A DNA stretch of 64,000 nt from Panopea generosa. Its lineage: Eukaryota > Mollusca > Bivalvia > Adapedonta > Hiatellidae. The translations under genes and the position numbers were made by a program. This document shows positions 12,601 to 22,822 of this stretch, piece by piece; the first letter of the stretch is position 1; every line of letters starts with the position of its first letter. The stretch spans positions 38,864,616 through 38,928,615 of the forward strand of contig CM055901.1 in assembly GCA_029582155.1 (NCBI GenBank). Direction: 5' to 3'. Below the pieces are notes generated by a model. The model was given only the letters and a program-made list of their open reading frames with translations. It was not told the origin of the DNA and did no database searches.

Positions 12601-12998
12601 CGTCCATACGCAGAATTTAATTTCTATTAAAATCAACTTTTTATCGGCATTTTAGTCTTTTATAGAGATGCTTATATTTTAATTTTATTTATGGTTTTAC
12701 AATTTCCATAAATAATGACTTTATAATCCATCGGAAAGTAACAATACAACTTTATTGTATATACTGATGGTAAAATGTCCCAAAATGGACCCCGTCAAAA
12801 CTGGCATTTTTCAATTTAAAAATGTTGTAATTTTTTTCTTTCTGACCATGTCTCAATAAAACTATCTTTACTATTCATTCAGATCATTTCTAAAAGTATT
12901 AACACAACAAACATGTCAAATAAGCTTTATTTTTATTACAAATTATAGTCAAAGTTCCATGGTACTGAATCGCTTGAATAACTGAGAACTACCCATAT
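9629..12998. mobile_element. 3.4-kb inverted-repeat element, no transposase (unclassified)
   Basis: The two ends are 24 identical bases in inverted orientation: 9629-9652 begins ATATGGGTAGTTCTCAGT and 12975-12998 is its complement. The body is AT-rich and has no frame with a transposase motif. A 95-codon frame at 12244-12531 has no recognised domain. A TAACGTCC-type motif is scattered through the interior in both orientations and is absent from nearby sequence. The likely reading is a non-autonomous DNA transposon in PRPF38A intron 1. The exact target duplication is unclear (ATAT-like on both sides). Confidence 0.6.
9831..12606. repeat. Dispersed GTAACGTCCA / TGGACGTTAC motif set
   Basis: The core TAACGTCCA or its complement occurs at about 9831, 10155, 10194, 10215, 12049, 12221, 12398 and 12597. 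Close variants lie near 11830 and 11845. Further sites read GTAACATCCA or TGGATGTTAC (about 9978, 11589, 12018), which is what decay of the CpG would give. Both orientations occur. Chance would give almost none in 2.8 kb of AT-rich DNA. Confidence 0.75.
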
Positions 12999-13943
12999 AT
13001 ATGTAAATAATATTTATGCATTTAACCAATAAATAATATTTATGAATTATAAAAAGTCTCTGATTTAACTACATGTTTTATTGTTTGTTTTTTTATTTAT
13101 TCCAGTGTTACAGTATATCTTTTATATTGTATTATTTGGTAAAATAATATATGAATTAAAGTATTTTAATTGCATTTATGCTATTATAATAAAAAAGTTC
13201 ATACCTTTGTGTACTTCTATATCCATGTACGTCCTTAGTGTATCTGATTTAAATCACTATACAATGATGTGAATTCCTGTATATCCATGTATTAATATAA
13301 TCTTATATTATACAATACTTGCTTGTTTATTATTATATTAATCAAGATGTGTAATTACACTGTTTGTGCTGTTTGAGGATCTTAATTGGGTTCCAATTAA
13401 AGGAGTTCTTTTACAATTAATCGTGATTTTTTCACTTTGATTAACCTGATAATACCCATCACTACTTTGTTTTTGTCAGTTTGCTTTAATATAGGACTGA
13501 TTTGAGCAAATAATACTTGTTATTCACACCTAGTTGACAACATATTATCAAGTGTCCCACCAGGTATTTACTACAATATAATCTTTATGTGGTACTCTTC
13601 GTCCTGAAATGGTATGTTAAGGCAGTGGTACGGAAAGACCGTGGTACGCTTCGTCCTGCACCCGACTGGTTTGCCGATTTTAATCACATGGCGATACTTT
13701 ATCTACATATTTTGATACACAATCCAATTTACCGTGACTCAGCAAATTGTCGGCGAAAAAAATAACCATATATTCATGTATATAACATTTCTATAAAAAA
13801 TGGTTGATCAAAATTGCGAGTAAAGTTGATATTTTGCGAGTTGAAATATCTTGTACTCGCAAAAATGTGCGAGTGCAAAAAAAAGTTAAATTCTAGCTCT
13901 GTCAGGAATATTTTGATGTACCATAGCTTTAAATTATACATAC
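12999..13943. other. 5' part of PRPF38A intron 1
   Basis: This AT-rich intron sequence lies next to exon 1. It contains two short direct copies of GGTAC-T/G-CTTCGTCCTG near 13590 and 13641. No gene is seen. Confidence 0.5.
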
Positions 13944-14073
13944 CAGTTAATGCAAAACATTCTTCTTTCCAATATTTGCACTCGTATATTCTCGTGCGAA
14001 TGATTTTTTCTACTAAATATTGTGGATTTGTGCCTTTGACAGAATGAGCATCTTTCACTGTGCGGTTCGCCAT
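13944..14073 (-). CDS. PRPF38A: PRPF38A exon 1 with start codon
   Basis: The exon starts MANRTVKDAHSVKGTNPQYL and continues VEKIIRTRIYECKYWKEECF. This is the near-invariant N-terminus of PRP38A proteins. It ends ACT G before a GTATGT donor, leaving one base of an alanine codon that exon 2 completes. The start at 14071-14073 is chosen because it gives exactly the family's MANRT start; an upstream in-frame ATG would add only two residues. Intron 1 is about 10.1 kb and holds a LINE and a 3.4 kb element. No codon is broken here. Confidence 0.95.
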
Positions 14074-14139
14074 TGTTCTCAAATGATCTCCATCTATTGA
14101 ACGAATGTTTTTAGAAAAGCAGTGAGTCCGAAATCTTCA

Positions 14140-14200
14140 CGGTGCTTGTGATGCGTGAGAACCGCTGTGGCTCAATTCGCGCTTTTATACATATTCATTT
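14140..14200 (-). promoter_or_regulatory. Candidate PRPF38A core promoter (TATA-like)
   Basis: On the minus strand, TATAAAA at 14183-14189 is followed by a GCGCG patch and lies about 110 bases before the start codon. A transcription start near 14155 would fit. The spacing is seen directly; promoter function is inferred. Confidence 0.4.
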
Positions 14201-14340
14201 ATTTGCCTTCGCTTTGTTTCTATCAACTTATATGAATAACTAAGAGAAGGCAATCGGCACAAATTTTAAAACGGTCCGATATCTGAATGATAGTATGAGC
14301 GTAAATGAGCTGATTTAAAAAAAGCGTGGGCACTAATAAA

Positions 14341-14880
14341 AGACGGTATCGACGGTACCCGATTACGGTACTCATTTCGGTACTTTTTAAAACATGGTTA
14401 TTGGGGGACTGATATGCTTATACATAATGAAACTGGTAAAATTGTATACTTAAAAATATTTCTTATATCATCTATACTCAATTTTTTATGATTAACAATG
14501 TTTTGTTTCTTATTTGTTGAGATTTCTAAGACCCTTCACAGTACTATAAAATGAGAAATTTGTATGATCGTCTGATCGACGGTACTTTTTCAAGAAGAAA
14601 TTTATAATTCTTTACACTGAGGCCTTTTTATATGATGTTTTGTTATATAATGTAGAGTTTTCTATGTAATTGTATAAGTATTTTCATTAGATATGTTTTT
14701 TTTGGCACTTAAAACATCAATAATAGATTGGTCATCGATCCGGTACCGCCGATGCCGTAATAACCGGTGTTCGTCATATATATTGTACGTCGTAATAAAC
14801 ACACATTTCACACATATGTATATACATGAATACAAGGAATTATATAAAGATAATAATATATATAAGTCCTTGCAGAATAT
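14341..14880. repeat. Dispersed repeat family A, copy 1 (MITE-like)
   Basis: About 130 bases from 14360 (CGGTACTC, then TTTTTAAAACATGGTTATTG, then GGGGGACTGATA) are nearly identical to 49847-49975. A second shared block, CAAGGAATTATATA with TAAGTCCTTGC near 14835-14875, matches 50186-50220. The left end (GACGGTATCGACGGTACC) and the segment at 14740-14765 are inverted relative to each other, which suggests terminal inverted repeats. It has no coding content. Confidence 0.6.
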
Positions 14881-15096
14881 GAAAATTGTTAATGTCTTTG
14901 TACATTTATATAATTTTCCTGTATGTAATGAAATATTTTGAATTGCATGAAATTGTACATTTATGAGACTTTGATAAAATATTAAATAAAATGATAACAT
15001 AATTAAACATTGCTAAAAGACTCCATTTATCTATTTCAAATCTTCTCTTTTAAATAGTTGTTTTTGTAAACCAACGAGTGAGTGTACGCTTTTTTT

Positions 15097-15179
15097 ATTG
15101 CTTCTGGCAGTGACTGCAGATGAATGACATGAGTGTACACACTATCGGTATTAGGCGATTGATTGAATAATTGACTACC
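15097..15179. repeat. Left direct repeat flanking the LINE
   Basis: This segment runs from ATTGCTTCTGG to ATTGACTACC and contains CACTATCGGTATTA. A similar copy lies at 17204-17277. It ends just before the 5' truncation of the LINE. Confidence 0.75.
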
Positions 15180-15189
15180 TACTGTAATA

Positions 15190-16868
15190 AAAGTTCTCAT
15201 GTACTTGAAAATGGCGATGGGATTAAATTTAAGTGGAATGGTATTCATAAAAATACTTTTAGATCGGGTCTTATAGCAAAGTTACCTGTTTTTAATCAGC
15301 TAACGCGCGATATTGACGCTTCACAAGATTCAATAAATAGGATAATTAATGAATTTACCAATATTGTTCGAGGTATTGCTGACCCACTGTTTTCAAAATG
15401 GCATGCGCAGAGGAGCAATATTTCTTTTACCGATAAATCTTTCGTAAAAAACGCTGAATGGTTCGACGCCGAATGTGTTACGGCTAAAACCCGATATTTA
15501 GATGGGTTGCGAGTTTTTAATCAGTGTAATACAGAAGTTAGTAGGAAACATTATTGTGAATTGAAAACTACTTACAAAAATATTATGCGTAGTAAGAAAA
15601 GACGTTTTGAACTAAAAAAAATTGACTGAAATAGAAAATCTAAGACATTGTAAACCACAGCAATTTTGGAAGTATTTTAAAAATAATAATAAAAACAATA
15701 AAAGTAGCGAAATTCCTTTAAATGAATTTTATAATTATTTTTCTAATTTAGAAGAAGATATTTTCAGTTGTACAAACAATGAAGCCGAGACGTTTTGTAA
15801 CGAGCACGATTTTAACGATACCGAACATTTCAACGAGGAGCTTGACACACCTATCACCGTTGCTGAAATTTTACTTGCCACGAAAAAGTTAAAATCTGGC
15901 AAATCTATTGGTATTGATTGTTTATTAAATGAATATTTTATTGAAAGTATCGATATTATAGCACCATATTTGCGCGACATTTTTAATGCTATTTTAAACT
16001 CGGGGTAGTTTCCCTGAGCAGTGGACAGAGGGAATTATTATCCCGTTACACAAAAAGGGTGATAAGAATAATGTTAGTAATTATCGTGGCATAACATTAT
16101 TAAGTTGTCTTTCTAAACTGTTTACTACCATTTTGAACAAACGAATTGAATTTTTTTGTGACAAACACGACAGCATTTCTGATGCACAATTTGGATTTAG
16201 GAAAGGCAGATCTACAGTGGATGCCATGTTTGCTTTAATTTCTATTGTACAAAATTATTTAAACAATAATAAACGTCATTTCGTAGCTTTTATTGACCTG
16301 AAGAAGTGTTTTGACAGTATATACAGAAACGCTTTATGGTTAAAACTATACAAAACTGGCATACAGGGTAAACTCTTACGGGTCATTAAAAATATGTATG
16401 AAAAGGTGAAGTCATGTGTTAAAAGTTGTAACAATTTTTCTGACTATTTTTAATATTCGATAGGTTTACGTCAAGGGGAGGTATAAATATTTCAAAAGTA
16501 GTTTTGCATACGAACAATATTTAGATATTCTCCAAAACGATTTAAGATTGTTTGTTACTAGAATTAGATTATCAGCACATACTCTTAGAATTCAAACAGG
16601 TCGTTATGCAAGAAATCACATTCCAAGAAATGAGAGATATTGTCTTTGTTGTAACACTACTGAGGTAGAAGATATATACCATTTTATTTGCATCTGTCCT
16701 TGCTACAGTGATTTTAGAAAGAAGTATATAAATAAACATGTTTTTCAAAGACCGTCTATGTACAAGCTTATGGAATTGCTTAAAACAAATGATAAAAGTA
16801 TTTTAGTCAGTTTTGCTCAGTATATTAAGAAATCTCTGAAATTAAGAAACAGCATTTTAAACGTTTAA
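15190..16868 (+). pseudogene. LINE reverse transcriptase remnant, 5' truncated with internal deletion
   Basis: Coding similarity begins in the endonuclease-RT linker (IKFKWN, then LIAKLPVFNQL). The RT start follows with NEELDTPITVAEILLATKKL and KSGKSIGID. After a one-base frameshift near 16006 come GIIIPLHKKGDKNNVSNYRG, FGFRKGRSTVDA and the first catalytic motif FIDLKKCFDS, then GLRQGE. The sequence next jumps near 16475 to the C-terminal domain (YLDILQ, TRIRLSAHTLRIQTGRY, and a CCHC-type CLCC plus HFICIC cluster), so the YxDD palm is deleted. Another one-base shift lies near 15620. It is non-functional. The C-terminus matches the elements at 19.9-21.3 and 48.2-49.3 kb. Confidence 0.85.
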
Positions 16869-17200
16869 AAGTTTATGTAAATATATTGAATATTTTTTAT
16901 CTATTTTTGGAAACATTTCACTTAATCAATGAAAGAAAATCATTTAAATATTTAATAAATTTGTTCATCCTCTTATTTTTATGAATTTATGACTTAAAAA
17001 ATTTTCATGCATTATTTCGATATTGATAATAAAAAAAATTAAAAAGAACTTTCTTTAAATGTAAATGAAAAATGGCGGTACAATTTATGTATTAATTCAC
17101 AATATATTTTACGTGATATTATGTATTGTAAATATGTTATTATGACGATGTATTTATGTACAAGTTTGAAATAAAATATCTGTTCTGTTCTGTTCTGTTC
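16869..17200 (+). other. LINE 3' UTR ending in a TGTTC microsatellite tail
   Basis: This AT-rich untranslated region follows the RT stop. It ends AATAAAATATC and then several TGTTC units. A short simple-repeat tail is typical of LINEs that do not end in poly(A). Confidence 0.65.
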
Positions 17201-17203
17201 CTA

Positions 17204-17277
17204 ATTGCTTCTGGTATGTTGATGACACGAGTGTACCCACTATCGGTATTAAACACTTGATTGAATAATTGACTACC
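17204..17277. repeat. Right direct repeat flanking the LINE
   Basis: This copy of 15097-15179 starts four bases after the LINE tail. It shares ATTGCTTCTGG, GAGTGTAC, CACTATCGGTATTA and TTGATTGAATAATTGACTAC. About a dozen differences and small gaps separate the two. Confidence 0.75.
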
Positions 17278-19683
17278 GATAATTTTCACAGACGTGAATA
17301 AACATTGTGGCAAAATTGATAATTGGATTAAGTTACACATGTAATAATATAGGATATGATAGGACACATAAAAAGTATTCACATTTCAAATGATTTTGCT
17401 CCATATATTTTAATACATTTTCAAAAATACAATAAAATAGGTTTTATTCTTTATTTAAGTCTCATCATGGTTAATTGACCTCTTCGAAATCCCGAATTCT
17501 CGTCGCGTGCGAGAGCGAGATTTCGCCCGAGACTAAGAGCTCAGGGGAATTTGTTTCACCGCGGTCGCGGCTGAAACAATGTAGATTTCACTTAAGTAAA
17601 TTGCATTTTCATACATTAACAACACAAATATTTATTAAAGCAGTTTAATAAAGATTAATTTGAGAGAGTATTCTAGTATCAATGATGAACATAAGAAATG
17701 ATGCGGTTGATGGTTACCTTTTTATTGTGACTTTTATTACTGTTGTAAGTGGGTGATGTTAGCATAATGCTAATTTAATATTATTTTAAAGTAAAAAGCG
17801 TTGTTGAGTGATATTTTTAATATTTGCATAATTTGGAGTTTTTTTGTTTTATCATATTGTGTATTTTACCTATAACTAGCCCATATGATATCGTTACCCA
17901 GTCTACTAGTTACCTGGACAAATAGGATTTTTTAACCTTTGATGGATAGTGTCAGATGGAATATATTTGCCTACAGGCATATTGCACACAATGTACACAA
18001 CTGTCCAGTTTCTGGCATCCTGCTGAGCTTTCATAATTCACCAACACTACAGTCAAACCATGTGGTAATGAGAAAAAAACATGCATATTGTACCCCAATT
18101 TGCATAATTAACCACATGTTTTATGACCCTAGGGTTTAAGATAGGATGTATGTTATATTGCATAGTATTATGGACAATTACTTAATTTAAACAGTTTCAG
18201 TTATTTATGGGATCAATACCAATGGTAAGAAATGATGTAACGTCCGTCCCCTTTTTGTAACGTTCATCCCCTATATTAAAGTGACATTAAACAAAATCTC
18301 TAAATTTTTGTTCATTTTTTTTTGGGATAAACTATTTATATCTTAGATGCACTCTGGTAACATAAAATACATTGAAAAAAAGTGAAATTGATTCTATCAA
18401 AAAAAAAAATAGAATGTGTATGCAGGTGGGGGAGAGGGGGGGGGGGGGGACGTTACGGGGTCGGGCGTTCCATTTCCGTGTATATCTTTCCAAAATGACC
18501 ATTTTTTTTTACATTTTATATAGTACCTCGGTATAACAGCAGGTGAATGTGTATCATTCTATTTATCTTCTTGGAAGAATATATACCAGGGATGCAGTTT
18601 TTTGTCACATACTGAAATTTTCTGAGTTGATGTATCATTTCACAAATACACTTTTATTAAAGAAAGCAAATATATCTCCTCGTGGTCATGCAATACAATG
18701 TGATACACGTAAATGTTGTAAATATGATAATGACAAAATTGTATGTATATTATTTTGTGTGATTTGTGTCCGTATATGGTGTAAATTTACAATAAATATA
18801 TCAAATTTCTCGTTAATACAATAAATGTATAAACAAAATAAAATGTATTTTAGTAACGTTTCAACCCCAAATAACAACAATCCAATACTATCACACAGTA
18901 CAAACATAAACCGTAAGTAAATGATTGTGACACCTAGTCATTGTGTGAAATACTGTAAAGTTTATGCATTAACATATGTGTTGTACGAAACCTCAATTTG
19001 GTGGTACGAAACGTCTGTAATTCATTCAAAGCTCTCTTAAATAAAAGAAAATCATAGTTTTTTGCAAAAAAAATACATTGAGATTATATTGATATGTTAT
19101 AGTCATAATGTTTTTTTTTAAAATCATTTACCTACGTTTTAAACAAAACGGCCCATTAACTGTGCAACATGCATGTCGTAAGTTGGGTCCGAAATTTGGT
19201 AGATAATACATCTATAAAAAGACAAGAATTATTAATAAAATCCGTCATGTCGCATGAACTATAAAACCAATAAAATATAACCATTCCCTATTTGTAAATG
19301 ATAATAGGGATATTGATAAAAAAATTAATACAAAACTTCTCAAGTTTACAAATTACCCCACCCATCACCAGAAATCAAGCATTAATTAAAGTATACAAAC
19401 ACGCATAAAACTATAAAAAGTAATTTTTTTTATCATGAGAAACTTATTTTTTTATTTTCTTTCATATCTTGTATTGTTTTCTTTCTTTTTATGGCTGTTT
19501 TATGTAACTTTGTTGTAATTAACTACTGTCAGAAGCACTACTGCGGTTTGTTATGGTGTGACGCGATTCCCTGAGCTCAATTCACGTACAGATCTCGTCA
19601 AACACGAGAGCAAGATTTCACCTTTTCGAATTGGAGAATACACAGTATATGCACCATATAAAACAATCTTTATTTTGTACTTT
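17278..19683. other. Non-coding stretch with weak inverted-repeat ends
   Basis: No gene is supported. CpG-rich segments at 17470-17545 and 19565-19630 share TCTCGTC, CGAGAGC, AGATTTC and GAGCTCAGGG in overall inverted order. They might bound a decayed 2.1 kb element. A motif patch lies at 18240-18480. Confidence 0.4.
18240..18480. repeat. GTAACGTCC-type motif patch with 14-base poly-G
   Basis: GTAACGTCCGTCCCC, GTAACGTTCATCCCC and GACGTTACGGGGTCGG occur within 240 bases, with a G run at 18436-18449. The motif core is the one scattered through 9831-12606. Confidence 0.5.
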
Positions 19684-19843
19684 GTAATTTAGTGGGACAC
19701 TTTTACACTTTGTGTAAAACTGTTTACACTCTGTACTCTATGTGTATAATTTTACACTCTGTGTAGTGACTTTTTATATTATCTTGATTCGGTTTCTGGA
19801 ATATGGAGAAGAAGACATCTGTTAGATTGGTGATGTTTATTTC
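19684..19843 (-). mobile_element. Solo LTR-like fragment related to the gypsy LTR
   Basis: On the plus strand it begins TGTAATTTAGTG, continues with several TTTACAC repeats, and ends with a block containing GGAATATGGAGAAGAAGACA and TCTGTTAGATTGGTGAT. The same order occurs at 46318-46486 beside the gypsy gag. The right side runs into the 3' tail of the next LINE. Confidence 0.6.
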
Positions 19844-19880
19844 AAAATATATACATAATTGGTATTGTTTTAGTAATTGC

Positions 19881-21262
19881 AGACATAAGACATAAGACAT
19901 TTTATTGACTTAAACTATATACTATCTCGTCATTGTATACATATATATACATATATAAATTAACAAATATTTTATTACATGACAGGTATGTTTTTTTACT
20001 TTAAGTTGATCTCTGTAATAAAAGATGTTAAAATAATTTCATAAAAATTATTAATATTTGTGTCATCAACAAAAATCATGAGAATGAACATAATAAAGCA
20101 CATTTTAAGACATAATATTTGGAATTGATCGCCTTATTACAAAAACTTCAGAAATAAATTTACTTAAATTTAGAAGTTCTCTTTTTTTTGTAGATTGCAA
20201 TAGTGTTATAAACTTAAACATATTTGGTCTTGTGTAATAAAACTTTTTGATATACTTCTTTCTAATTTCATTATAGTTAGAACATATTAAAACAAAGTGA
20301 TATTCATCTTCAATATCATTATTATTACAAATCTGGCATAGTCTTTCATTTCTTTCTATTTTTTCTATCCCATATCTCCCTGTTTCAATTCTTAATGAAT
20401 GTGAAGATAATCTTAATTTAGTTAAAACACTGCGAAATTGTTTAGTACACAACAAATCTAAATATCTTTCATAACCATATGTTAGTTTTATATTTCTATA
20501 CAACAGGTTCAATACTCTATTCGATTCCTCATCCACCGTCCAAGTTTGAATAAAACTATCAATCATTCTTTTACGAAAAATCGAAAGAAAATATTTATTA
20601 TTTATATTTGTTGTATTATCCCATACATACATAAAACCATAATTATTTAGGATGGACTTAACCTTTGAGACCCAGTTGATTAATCCTTTTTCACAATCAG
20701 CTAACAAGTTCTTATAAACACTGCTTAAAATAATATTATCAGTTGTTGATAATCTTAACCAGTACTTAACAATTTTAAAATATCGAGAAATAAACATCGG
20801 ATAACGCCCTAGTTCGCCATAAATACCAGAATTGCTAGTAGTTTCTTTTACGCCCAGTATAGCTTTGCAAAATTTTAAATGAATGCGCTCTAATTCTTTT
20901 GATTTCGTAAATCCCCATACTTCGCACGCATAATTAAGAATCGAACTTACAAATGCATCAAATAACTGTAGCGATGTCTTAGGATTCACTTCAAGCTTTC
21001 TTATATTAACTGTTAAAAGATTCATCGCCTTTTGTGCTTTGCCACTAAGAGACTTCTGATTTAAAGCGAATGTACCTGCGTAATTAAAAACAACGCCTAG
21101 ATAATTAAAATCGTCAACAACATCTATGTTTACGTTATTATATGTCCATTGTTCAGAAACTGTTACTCTACCCCTCTTCCGAAAAACAACAACTTCAGTT
21201 TTTTCTGTGTTAACTTAAAGCCCCTAAGTTTCACAATATTCATATAATCTATTTAAGTTTTC
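19881..21262 (-). pseudogene. LINE RT C-terminal fragment, 5' truncated
   Basis: A 306-codon open frame (20105-21025) covers the RT thumb and C-terminal domain: FDAFVSSILNYACEVWGF, then RLSSHSLRIETGRYG and a zinc-binding CQICNNNDIEDEYHF with a later C. Upstream, to about 21262, the frame continues as VNTEKTEVVVF and FNYLGVVF after a small break, giving the segment just past YxDD. The catalytic core is missing through 5' truncation. The 3' tail at 19881-19900 is a repeated CTTATGT unit, typical of LINE ends. It is the same family as the copies at 15-17 and 48-49 kb. Confidence 0.85.
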
Positions 21263-21333
21263 TTTTCAATAGGAAAAAAATTGGCTAAGAAACATTTAAT
21301 CTTAGAGCATATTATAAAGTAATTGTCTCAACA

Positions 21334-21816
21334 AGATGTTCAATTAAAGAAGAGGTTGACCGCGACACTTCTGAGCAATACAGTCGTCGCAACTGCATTC
21401 GTATTGTTGGTGTTAAAGAGTACGAGTCAGAAAACACCGATACCATCGTTATGGACATTGCGTCCCAGATCCAGTCCAACATAACCTTGGCAGACATAGA
21501 CAGAACGCACCGTGTTGGACAACCTTCATCCAGGACAGCGCCGAGGGGGTCATTGTAAAGTTTGCCACCTATCATGTACGAGACACTTCTGTCGGAAACG
21601 AACAACACTCAAAGGCAACAAGAAGCTTCCCCACGTTTTCATTAACGAAGATTTGACGGCCAACCGCAACAATATTTACAAGGCGGCAAGACTACTTGTT
21701 AAAACAAAGACATTAATCAGTGCTGAACATATGACGGCAGGATCTATGTCAAGGACAAAACTGATAAAAAGTATGTTGTGTCAAGATTATCTGATCTAGA
21801 TAGATATACGTCATAG
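21334..21816 (+). pseudogene. LINE ORF1 fragment (L1-ORF1-like RNA-binding domain)
   Basis: The plus strand reads EQYSRRNCIRIVGVKEYE, DIDRTHRVGQP and VIVKFATYHVRD, then, after a one-base shift near 21590, FINEDLTANRNNIYKAARLL, and after another shift RIYVKDKTDKKYVVSRLSDL to a stop. This is the RRM-plus-C-terminal module of L1-type ORF1 proteins. It is arranged head to head with the RT fragment on its left, so the two are not one simple insertion. Frameshifts make it non-functional. Confidence 0.8.
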
Positions 21817-22139
21817 ACATACATTACTATATCATTGTCGCAGCGTAAACTTCTACCTATATGATTAAAATGTCCCACATTGATCATTCATTATAAAAGT
21901 GACATATCTATTTTACGTGTTTCGTTAGTATAGCGTAAAATATTTGTCTTATCGCGTAACGTACTCAATACAATACAGTGGTATTGGTCAGTTAGTGCGC
22001 ACGAAGTTAGTAGTGCAAGAGATAACACATGTATAAAAGAAGTGTAGAAATTTATTTTGTCATTCTACCGGACGATTCTGTACACGTTACATCTAGTTTT
22101 TCAGTGCAGTCACTCGTGGCGAACGAAAATCAGATTTTA
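21817..22139. other. Probable 5' region of the DIRS element
   Basis: No coding signal is clear. It precedes the gag-like segment and may include the DIRS 5' terminus, but I could not match it to a 3' inverted terminus. Confidence 0.35.
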
Positions 22140-22820
22140 AGCAAAATGGAAAATTTCTTCCAAGCTGTCTTCTTTCGAGGAAGGAATGCAGATTACGCAG
22201 AGGGAGCTATCCCAGTCTCAGCTTTCAAACATTCAGCAAAATTTGACACCGTGCGACTCTTACATGTTTCGTAAAAAAGGCAACGAGGAACTACACAAAG
22301 TCAACGTGGCAGTGTTGGACAGACTGAAGGAAAGCAGACGGCTATCTATGTGATGTCCTTCGAACCACTCCATGTGAACCAGTGCAGTCGGTGCAACTTA
22401 AAATATCTGAAGGTATTGACCTTGTTAATTATCGTCAAAAAATGATTAAGTTAGCTATATATCAGAGTATGAGGCGCATCTCTTAGCCGACGACTCCGAC
22501 GATGAGAAAAAGATTTATCGGGCTCAGATAAAAGCTGACTGGAAAGCAAAACAAGAAAAGCGGTAACGGGGACGTCGTTTCACTCCGTACGTGCATTACG
22601 CACCCAGGGATTCGTTTTCTACTCTAACGTCCTCGCAGAGTCAAGGTAACCAGTCAAGGCAGAGTTGAAACCAGTCTTCACAAGGATGGAACCAGTCTAC
22701 GCAAGGAAGGCGACCATGTGTGTTTTCGGTGAGGGCGTTCAAGACGCTGGCGAATGGAGTATAGGGCAGTGATCCCGGAGAGTAGTCGTGCCAATAAGGA
22801 TAATCAGATAAGTAGAAATA
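22140..22820 (+). pseudogene. DIRS gag-like remnant
   Basis: Readable blocks in shifting frames are YMFRKKGNEELHKVNV with VLDRLKES near 22240-22330, and LLADDSDDEKKIYRAQIKAD near 22490. A degenerate zinc-knuckle-like segment at 22710-22750 has one cysteine position turned into a stop and the histidine changed to arginine. These blocks resemble DIRS gag proteins, which package the element's RNA. Several stops and shifts make it non-functional. The Tc1-type insertion begins right after it. Confidence 0.6.
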
Positions 22821-22822
22821 TA

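Noticed and set aside
15097-17277. The flanking direct repeats as LTRs of one element
   Set aside because: They are only 74-83 bases, lack TG...CA ends, and flank a LINE with its own simple-repeat tail.
22029-22274. 81-codon frame as the DIRS gag protein
   Set aside because: The gag-like residues (FRKKGNEELHKVNV) are in a different frame; this frame has no similarity.
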